Below are positions 57,012 through 64,000 of a stretch of 64,000 nt of DNA, piece after piece. The notes beneath the pieces are model-generated. The model did not search any database. It saw only the letters and a program-made list of their open reading frames with translations, and was not told the DNA's origin. Source of the stretch: Cyanoderma ruficeps (lineage: Eukaryota > Chordata > Aves > Passeriformes > Timaliidae). The position numbers were made by a program, and so were the translations under genes. Each line of letters opens with the position of its first letter. Positions within the stretch are counted from its first letter, which is position 1. The DNA is taken from NCBI GenBank assembly GCA_008694505.1, contig VZDJ01000063.1, positions 940,828 through 1,004,827 on the forward strand, given 5' to 3'.

Positions 57012-58053
57012 GACAAGTAAACACCCTTCCAGCAAACCCTGATCAAAGTCCTAAATCCTGAAACACCCACGGAATCCAAGTCCTGGCACACACACGAGCT
57101 GCTTCCAGGCACACGGAGAGGGCAAACTGCCCAGAAGAAAATACAGGAACCCCAATTCCTCATCTTCCCTGTTACCTGTGACACCAAACATCTTCTGGTG
57201 ATGCCCCATGGGATGAAGAGGGAGGCAAAGCTCCTCACGCAGAGCAGTCCCACGGGCTCTCAGCTCAGCTGAGCACATTTGGTGACCCCCGGAGCTTCCA
57301 CCATTTCCACCAGTGACTTCCACAGTGAAATCCAACTCAGAGCAGCTACAAAACACAGCCCTGATTTATCCCAGAAACATTCCATTTAACGCTGTCACTT
57401 CTCTTCTCCATGCCAACGTGCACATGCTCGGGAGACAGACACATTTCCATGCTCTCAGCTGGGAATCGTGTTCCTGCAAGGCTGGTGGATGATGCACAAA
57501 CTGTCTCTATTTGTGTCCCCCCTTTCAGATGGCAGGGTGCCCACCAAACAAGCTGATTAGCACTTGCCCTGGGCTATCGAGGCAAGGCAATGGTATGTTT
57601 AGATCAGCAAACTGCATAACAATATAAATGTCATCTATTCCACAAGAAGCTTTGGCAGGATTTTGCATCTCGGTTCCTCTTTGCGGGGACGTGCCAAAAA
57701 GAAACACGAAGACTTGCAGGAGGAAAGGAGGGCACGGGGTTTGCCACCCCTTCCCGCCTGCCAAAACACGCCGTGCAGCACTGGGGGCCTCGTTATCATC
57801 CCCCAGGACCATCCCAAGGTGTCAGATGATCCATGCACAGCCCTGGGAGGGATATAAATATACAGAGAGAGCTCCTTTTTTTGTTCAGCCAGGCTCACGT
57901 GCAGGAGGGAGGCACAACCAGCGTGTCTGGCACAGCTCAGGACACGCTCTGTACCCTTGCCCAGAAAGGATGGCACCCAGCCCGAGGGGGAGCCCTGGGT
58001 GGGCACGGCCTGGGCGACATCTCTGCTGCCAGGGCGAGGCTGCAGCAGTGCCA
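57012..58053. other. Unique non-coding stretch
   Basis: The 252- and 259-codon open frames that begin here extend into the minisatellite at 58054 and owe their length to it. The TATA-like GGATATAAATATACAG lies at about 57850-57865, without other core-promoter support. No repeat family was recognised. Confidence 0.45.
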
Positions 58054-58385
58054 GCAGCTCCAGGGGGGAATGGGATTGGGACACTGGGATTGGGACACTG
58101 GAGAATGGGCTCAGGACACTGGGATTGGGACATTGGAAAATGGGCTCAGGACACTGGGATTGAGACACTGCAGCTCCAGTGGGGAATGGGCTCAGGACAC
58201 TGGGATTGGGACACTGCAGCTCCAGTGGGGAATGGGATTGGGACACTGGGATTGGGACACTGGAGAATGGGCTCAGGACACTGGGATTGGGACACTGCAG
58301 CTCCAGTGGGGAATGGGATCGGGACACTGGGATTGGGACACTGGAGAATGGGCTCAGGACACAGGGATTGGGACACTGCAGCTGG
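58054..58385 (+). repeat. 81-bp higher-order minisatellite with G-quadruplex motifs
   Basis: The basic motif GGGATTGGGACACTG is repeated with GAATGGGCTCAGGACACTGG and GCAGCTCCAGTGGGGAATGG inserts. Higher-order starts (GCAGCTCCAG) lie at 58054, 58170, 58216 and 58297, with an end marker GCAGCTGGCC at 58378. Spacings are 116, 46, 81 and 81 bp, that is 81 plus or minus one 35-bp subunit. Four G3 runs with loops ATT, ACACT and ATT recur, which is a canonical G-quadruplex pattern on the plus strand. Confidence 0.96.
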
Positions 58386-58544
58386 CCTGGCACTCTTTAG
58401 GATGTGATTCCTACTGGAGCCCTGGGAATGAGGGGCTGGGGGCAGGTCCTGGTGAGGGAATGTCACCCCCCTCACAGAGAGCATCCAGCCCCGGGGCTCA
58501 GGGGAGGAGCTGAGGGGGAAAGGCTGATCTGTGGCCACAGAACG

Positions 58545-58675
58545 GCCCGGGCTGGGAGGGACCTAATTGGCGACCTTGTTCCACTCCCGAGCCTTGGCCA
58601 GGGACACCTCCCATATCCCCTGGTGCTCAGAGCTCCACCCAGCCTGGCCTTGGACACTCCCCGGGGTGGGCAGAG
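58545..58675 (-). mobile_element. CR1 LINE 3' fragment, antisense
   Basis: The plus strand has GGGCTGGGAGGGACCTAATT, CGACCTTGTTCCACTCCCGA, GCCAGGGACACCTCCCAT and CACCCAGCCTGGCCTTGGAC. These are in the order of antisense CR1, immediately after the G-quadruplex minisatellite. No tail is preserved. Confidence 0.8.
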
Positions 58676-60043
58676 AAAAAGAGCAGCAAAAATGCACCGA
58701 AAGAGAGAAAAAGGTGGGAAAGAGTAACTAGAAAACCATCCTGGCTTGGTGTGCTCCGGGGAGCAACAAACCCAGCTCAGCAGACACAGAAACTGCATTG
58801 TGAGCTCACACCTGGACAGGACACTGTGACAAATTCCAGGAGTTTTTGTGGATTTCACAGGGCTATCCCTCCAGTTCATGTTTTGTTCCCACACCAGGAA
58901 CCAAGAGCATGTCACAGGTAAACCCCACGAATTTTCTGTGCCAGTTAACCCCAGAGGGCAAAGCAAAGCTCTCAGCAATCTTCCAACACTTTTCTCCTAG
59001 AGCAAACCCAAGAGCTTTCAGCACAGTTGATATAAATTCACAAGCAAATCCTTTATCCTGGCTAGGTATTGATGATTATTTGCTTGATTGGAGTTGGATT
59101 TTCACAGCAGACACTCCAACCCCTCCGATGAACTCTCCCAACCCGTTTCTGAGCCAGGTTCCTGCTCTGAGATGCTCCTCAGTGCTCTGCACACCCCCAC
59201 TGCATCTCAATTTCTTGATTCAAGTCTTGGGTCAATGCTGGAACCACACACAGAAAAACTCCAGAGGGCCTCTCCTAAGGAGATTATGCAAAATGTCACT
59301 TAGCATAAATTCCTATTTGAAGTTGGAAGGGCTTTTTTTTAAAATTATTCTTAGTTATGCTAATGAAAAATAAGAAAAGATATTTTGTATTTCTGATATT
59401 AAAGAGGAGCCCTGAACTTTTTTTCTTACTCATGCCCTTCTGCTATTGCATATTCCTCATAAACTCATATTTACAATACCTTCTGTTACCAATTTCTTTT
59501 ATTTCTGAGAACAGAAACGGCCCTGAAATGCTTTTGTTTGCTTAGCAATATCCAGATGCATTAAACTTCTCTTACATAAGAGGATTTGCACTTTACATTG
59601 AAGTTTTCAGGGGAGAGATATTTAAAAGATTATGAAATGTGCTTGCAAAAAGAATTGGGAAAAAAAAAAAAGAAGAAGAGGAAGAATGTTGGAACATATC
59701 CATCAATATTTCAGTATAAATTGTTGAAGCACCAGAATTACACGGTGCAATTATCTCGCAGGATGTATAGCTCCTAGCACTGATCTTTATGTTCAACAGG
59801 AAAAAAAATGGTTTAATACATCACAAATGAATGTTCATTAAGTTGTTGGGGAGAATTCTGTCATAATGGAAGAATGAAACGACTGCACCTTGAGCATCTG
59901 CTTAAGAACTCTGCTGCTCCGACTGGATCCAGCACTGAGGGTCTTTTATGGGGCATTTCTGCCAACACCAGCCCTTGGATAAAGTCAGAGTTTTCCTGAT
60001 TATTGACCACAGATCTGGTTTGGACTCTCCCTGTGAGCAGCTC
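58676..60043. other. Unique stretch, AT-rich in its second half
   Basis: No gene was recognised. From about 59320 the sequence is AT-rich with mixed short runs, including an A/AAG-rich patch at 59657-59690. A 175-codon plus-strand open frame (58846-59373) has no domain signature and no codon-like pattern that I can see. Confidence 0.5.
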
Positions 60044-60240
60044 GGAATATTGAACAAAATCAGTGGCACTTTTGCTCCTCGGGGATCCCTTCCAAGTCAG
60101 GATATTCCAGGATACCTCAGATGAGCTGGACAACTGGCTCCAAGCAAATATTGTGTCAAGGTGCTTGGATTTCTCTCCAGTTTGGGTTTTTTTTTAAAAG
60201 AAATTAGTGGCAATTGTATCAATATGTCACAGAGTCTTTT
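60044..60240 (+). repeat. Direct duplication, copy 1
   Basis: The segment beginning GGAATATTGAACAAAATCAG is repeated 256 bp downstream. Shared markers are CAGTGGCACTT, CCAGGATACCTCAGATGAGC, TGGACAACTG, AGCAAATATT, then the TTTTAAAGAAATTAGTG type and ACAGAGTCT. It runs straight into an (ATT)n tract at 60243-60261. Confidence 0.93.
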
Positions 60241-60299
60241 CCTATTATTATTATTATTATTGCCATTAGTGTCCCAGTGAGCAGTGCCATGCTGTACAT

Positions 60300-60495
60300 G
60301 GAATATTGAACAACGTCAGTGGCACTTCTGATCCTTGGGGCTCCAATTCAGGATGTTCCAGGATACCTCAGATGAGCTGGACAACTGCCTCTCAGCAAAT
60401 ATTACATAAAAAGACTGGGATTTCTCCCACATTTTGGGTTTTTTTTTTTAAAGAAATTAGTGACAATTCTGTTAATATGTTGCAGAGTCTATTTT
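60300..60495 (+). repeat. Direct duplication, copy 2
   Basis: Second copy of the segment at 60044-60240, with scattered substitutions and small indels. Like copy 1, it is followed at once by trinucleotide repeats (GTTATTGTGATGATGATG type). The duplicated unit thus appears to include a trinucleotide-repeat edge, and slippage there may have seeded the duplication. Confidence 0.93.
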
Positions 60496-60499
60496 CAGT

Positions 60500-60960
60500 G
60501 TTGTTATTGTGATGATGATGATGATGAAGAAGAATATTATTCATATTTTCCCCCATATTCTGCCATCCAACAATGGATGGGAACGGTTGCTGCAAAGGCA
60601 TCATGACGATGAATATTATTTCATTTTCTTAATAATAATTAATATTCATAATAATTATTCATAATATTATCTTATTATTTTGTTGCTTTGCAGAGGCAAC
60701 ATGATTCTGAATATTCATTTATTAATACTAATAATAGTAAATTATTATATTGATAACATTATAATATTATTTTGTTGCTCTGCAGCAACAGATCCCGTCC
60801 CCCATTGGATGGCAGAATATGGGAGCAAATAACGATAATATCTTGATGATGATGAATATTATTATTATTTTCCCCCTATATTCTGCTCTCCAACAGGGGA
60901 TGGGAGCTGTTGCTGCGAAGGCAGAATATAGGGGAAAATAATAATAATATTCATCCTCAT
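60500..60960. repeat. ATT/GAT-rich mosaic with repeated ~50-bp modules
   Basis: Trinucleotide and AT-rich tracts alternate with copies of a module containing CCCATATTCTGC, CCATCCAAC, GGATGGGA and GTTGCTGC. Copies lie at 60550-60600 (plus), 60772-60823 (minus) and 60872-60934 (plus). A half-module GTTGCTTTGCAGAGGCAAC lies near 60683. The last copy is bounded by perfect 14-bp inverted repeats, CCCCTATATTCTGC and GCAGAATATAGGGG. The family was not recognised. Confidence 0.85.
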
Positions 60961-60984
60961 CCTCATCCTCCTCCCCACTCCCCA

Positions 60985-61265
60985 AAGCGTTTGGTTGTGC
61001 TGTGACGGGGTTTTTTTCCCCCTGCGCATTTCAGCTGCCCCACAGGGGCGGATTTCGGGGTAAAAGGGTAAACCCGGCGTGAGCAGTCGGTGCTGGTGGC
61101 GGTGCTGCCGGGCCGAGGGGCAGCACGGCTTTCCCCCGGCGGTGGATATTGAAAGTTTCCCCTCCCGGCGCACAAAGGGAGCAGTTTTCCGCTGCTGTAG
61201 ATCGCGGGGCCGTGGATAATCAGCCCGCTATTCACTTCCCCGCCGCTGCGGAAGCGCAATCAGGA
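60985..61265. promoter_or_regulatory. CpG island
   Basis: Directly after the AT-rich mosaic, CpG becomes frequent (GGGGCGGATTTCGGGG, ACCCGGCGTGAGCAGTCGG, GCCGGGCCGAGG, CCCCGCCGCTGCGGAAGCGC). It contains a hairpin with GTGCTGCC (61102-61109) and GGCAGCAC (61119-61126). There is no TATA box or recognised exon. It could be a distal promoter or an orphan island of a developmental locus. Confidence 0.55.
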
Positions 61266-64000
61266 AAGCATTATGAGCGAAAAAAACCCTGCCCTGCAGG
61301 GATAGACTCGCTTTAATAATGTTTATGACTTGTCCATATTGTATTTATGTCTGGAAGTTGATTCCTTGGGTTTTCCCACCCTTCCCCCCCCACACACACA
61401 CACACAAACTGCCGGCCCCCAAAAGACAATTTGCGAGCTGGATGCTCCACCAGGAGAAAAAGGGGAATTGCTGATGGACACTCTCCTCCCTCCAGGCTCA
61501 AGATCCCGGCCAGAAATAACACTTGATTTTATTTTTTTTTTTAATTTTTTCCCCCCTAACCTCACCTTTTCCTGGAGTGCCTGGTTCACAACCGAGCCCG
61601 TGTTTCACAAATTAACAGGTCTGGCCTCGAGAAGTGCAGCACTCTGGGCAAGGTGCTGCCCTGCTCTCCTGAAAACCAGCCAGGACTGATGGCACAAGCA
61701 GCAATAGTGGGAGAAAAGGACTGGAGATTTCTCCCAATTTTCACTGAGTTCTTTTAAAGCCATCCATCTCAGTCACCCCAGTCCGTCCCAGGAAACAAAT
61801 CCCAGAGAGGAGCCAGCCTGCAGAACAATTGCAGGGACACAGGAGAAAACCCGGGCGGAGATTTGCTTCACCTCCACGCTCCCAGACAGGTTCTGCAGCA
61901 GGAATTGCTGGGTTTGCTCTGCCTGGGTTATTCCATTTGGATTCCACCTCTTCCTCCTCCCTTTTGGGGCAAAATCTGCCCCAAACTTCCCAATCTTCCG
62001 AGGTTTTCGAGTCGCCAAACGCTGAAGCTTTGGCTTGATTGTGGCAGGTAAATGTGATGGCAAAGGCCTGCAGAGGAATTGAATCTCCAGGGAGGAAGGT
62101 ACCCAAGAATTCCCAAATTGCAGGGATTTCCTGGGTGTTTCGGTGCATTTCCCTGCTGTCCAAGTGCTCTCACACTGCTGGGAGGCAGGAAAATCCCCCG
62201 GAAACCTCTGGCTTTGTGGATCCAGAGCTGGATCCAGAGGTGGCTCAAATCTTTAGACACAAAACCTTCCAGACACATCCCCTGGCTGAGGCACCCCTGG
62301 CCTGGCAAACCTTCCCCTCCTGAGAACAAAGCACGGCCCAGTTGGGCACAGACAGCCCAAAATGAGGCAGGACCAGTTGGATAATTTTGGGAGTGAAGCA
62401 GAATGAGTGTCTGGGCTCCCCAAACTCCAGCAGATCCTGCCCTGGGGCAGAGCTCGGTGGTACACAGACACCACGGGCAGCAGGCAAAGCTGAGCCTGAG
62501 GGAGCTCCCAGAGCTCTGGGGTCACCGCCAAAAGGAGAAATAGGGATTTTATCCCTGCCCCGGGGGCTCTCCCTGCCTCCTGCAGGGAGATGGAGCAGGG
62601 GAATCGCTTCCAAAGGCTGGGCTGAGCTGTCGCTGGCAGCCGGGGCACGGAGGAAGGGCAGGTGGAGGTGAGTGAGCATCTGTGGCTCCTGTGCCTCGCA
62701 GCTGCCCTGCGCTCCAAGCTTTGTTCTGTTTTACAGCACTAAAAGACAAAATAAACAAGCCAGTCATGATTTCACTCCCCTCTGAGCCCATATTTGCCTA
62801 CAAGAAAAGCCCCCGAAAGCCACAAGGTTTCCTTTTTATTTACCTCTTTTATCTTTGCTTATTTTTCTCTGGTGAAAAGTAACCCAACCTTGGCTCGCTA
62901 TAAACCCAGGCAGAAACAAAAACCCCTCTTGAATTCCTCTTCATTATAAATGGATTGTCAATGTGTTAAATAAATCAGTGAAAATGGAAATCCAAAAATA
63001 AATAGCCATCCTGCTGTTGCTATGACAACTCAAATTTTTTTACCTGGACAGAGATTTTCTGTTTCACAGTTTGGAATCGCTGAAAAGGAGGGTCACATTT
63101 ATTTTTTTTTTTTTATTTTTTTTTTAAATCCTGGCACATTTCACCACCTACCCCCCAACACAGAAAAAAAAAAGAGGGGGGATTATTTTTGGTTACTTTT
63201 TAGTAAATGAGGGGAAGATCAAAGAGAGGAGCTATTTTTCACTGCCGACAGGAGAAAGGAGACACATTCCGTTTACAACAACATCGACTCAGCCCAGAAA
63301 GGACAGAGAGCACGAAAAATTTCAGCATTTTGAGGTTTTCATGTGGCCCTGCTATGCAAAAGGGAGGGCACATATAGAGCAGCATTAGCATATCTTAAAA
63401 ACATGTTTGGAGTCATTGATTAAGGCAGTTTTACCATGGGGAAAAGCAACATCACCTCAGAACATCAAGAAATATTTTGCAACTTGTGCCATTGTTGATG
63501 TCAATGAAATGTGTGTTTAAATAAAACTGCAAAATTAATGCACTCCCTGGTCCTTAAATGGGAGAAATCCACCCTGCTCCCCCCAAATCCATGTGGGAAA
63601 GCTCCAAGCACTGAAAAATCCCATTTTGCAGGGGAATTATCTCCTGACCTACCCCACGTGTGATGGCCGGGAACATTCTGGGGTGGGGAACTGAGGGGAA
63701 CTCACCAAGAACTACCCCAGGTGTCACCTGGGGCTCCCTGGCCAAAGTCACAGAAAGGTCTTTTATTCCATTTTACCTGCTTTAAATAACCTACTTGGTA
63801 TCTGCCTGTCTGGAGCCTGGTGGGTGGATGATTCACAGATCAGAGAACACCTTCATCTCTTGGCTGGCAGACAGGCAAGAAGCCTTTCCTTCACCCCAAG
63901 AGGTAACAAAAAAAGAAAAAAAAACCCAAAAAAACCCCAAACCCAGCCAAAAAATACTTTAAAAGTTTAGAAATTCAAAAAGGCAGCTAAAAAAAAAAAA
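61266..64000. other. Unique non-coding stretch to window end
   Basis: It holds a (CA)n tract at 61390-61407, T-runs at 61528-61552 and 63097-63126, and an A-rich end (63905-64000) that finishes in a run of A at the window edge. An AT-rich repeat-free block at 63340-63540 contains GCTATGCAAAAGG, an octamer-like word. Open frames up to 154 codons have no domain signature. No gene was recognised. Confidence 0.45.
61390..61407. repeat. (CA)n microsatellite
   Basis: About eight to nine CA dinucleotides follow a C-run. It is a standard length-variable dinucleotide repeat. Confidence 0.95.

Noticed and set aside
57628..58513. Open frames of 226-259 codons on both strands
   Set aside because: Their length comes from the 81-bp higher-order minisatellite. 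The flanking non-repeat parts show no domain or conserved signature.
60240..60960. Possible box C/D snoRNA from repeated TGATGA words
   Set aside because: The TGATGA words belong to a GAT trinucleotide run, and no paired CTGA box with a terminal stem was found.
63905..64000. Poly-A-ended stretch as a processed pseudogene or retrocopy
   Set aside because: The A-rich end is mixed with C-runs and no upstream gene-like body was recognised. The window edge cuts the run.

Overview
This is vertebrate genomic DNA, most likely from a bird and probably a songbird. The clearest taxonomic signal is a scatter of 5'-truncated LINE fragments whose 3' ends match the avian CR1 consensus (a 'CTTTAAGGTCCCTTCCAACC' type stretch followed by a decayed ATTCTATG-like tail). 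There are no operons, no close-packed ORFs and no bacterial or viral gene architecture. I found no protein-coding exon, tRNA, rRNA or other RNA gene that I can defend. The longest open frames are by-products of tandem repeats, or chance frames in GC-rich non-coding DNA. The window reads as intergenic or deep-intronic sequence. Layout: (1) 1-14,000 is unique DNA with simple repeats: a 42-bp duplication at 572, a 14-copy 10-bp array at 3111, an AAT/AAC microsatellite at 4485 and a CAG tract at 10337. From about 11,150 to 13,920 it becomes A/T-homopolymer-rich and carries three single Ns and a 9-N gap. (2) 14,170-22,700 has a GC-box plus TATA-like pair near 14,200, several CR1 3' ends, and a striking inverted pair of 170-bp units, one of which sits inside a CR1 copy. 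(3) 27,000-31,300 holds a candidate conserved regulatory block next to a CpG island (28,000-28,650), a 297-bp-period tandem duplication, a GC-rich hairpin and a strong CTCF-like motif. (4) 34,396-37,905 contains four tandem arrays. Two of them (23-bp and 59/60-bp units) share a core. (5) 41,981-50,500 holds a 39-bp duplication, a 19-copy 41/42-bp minisatellite that keeps all three minus-strand frames open, a CpG-rich block and a 40-bp minisatellite organised as 80-bp dimers. (6) 53,600-64,000 has CR1 fragments, a CCAT-type microsatellite, an 81-bp higher-order minisatellite rich in G-quadruplex motifs, a 256-bp-offset duplication leading into an ATT-rich mosaic of repeated modules, and a CpG island at about 60,985-61,265. 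Taken together, the notable feature is the density and higher-order structure of the minisatellites and local duplications in an otherwise gene-free segment. They are interspersed with a few plausible regulatory sites. Conservation and function could not be tested here. The regulatory calls are inferences from composition and motifs.
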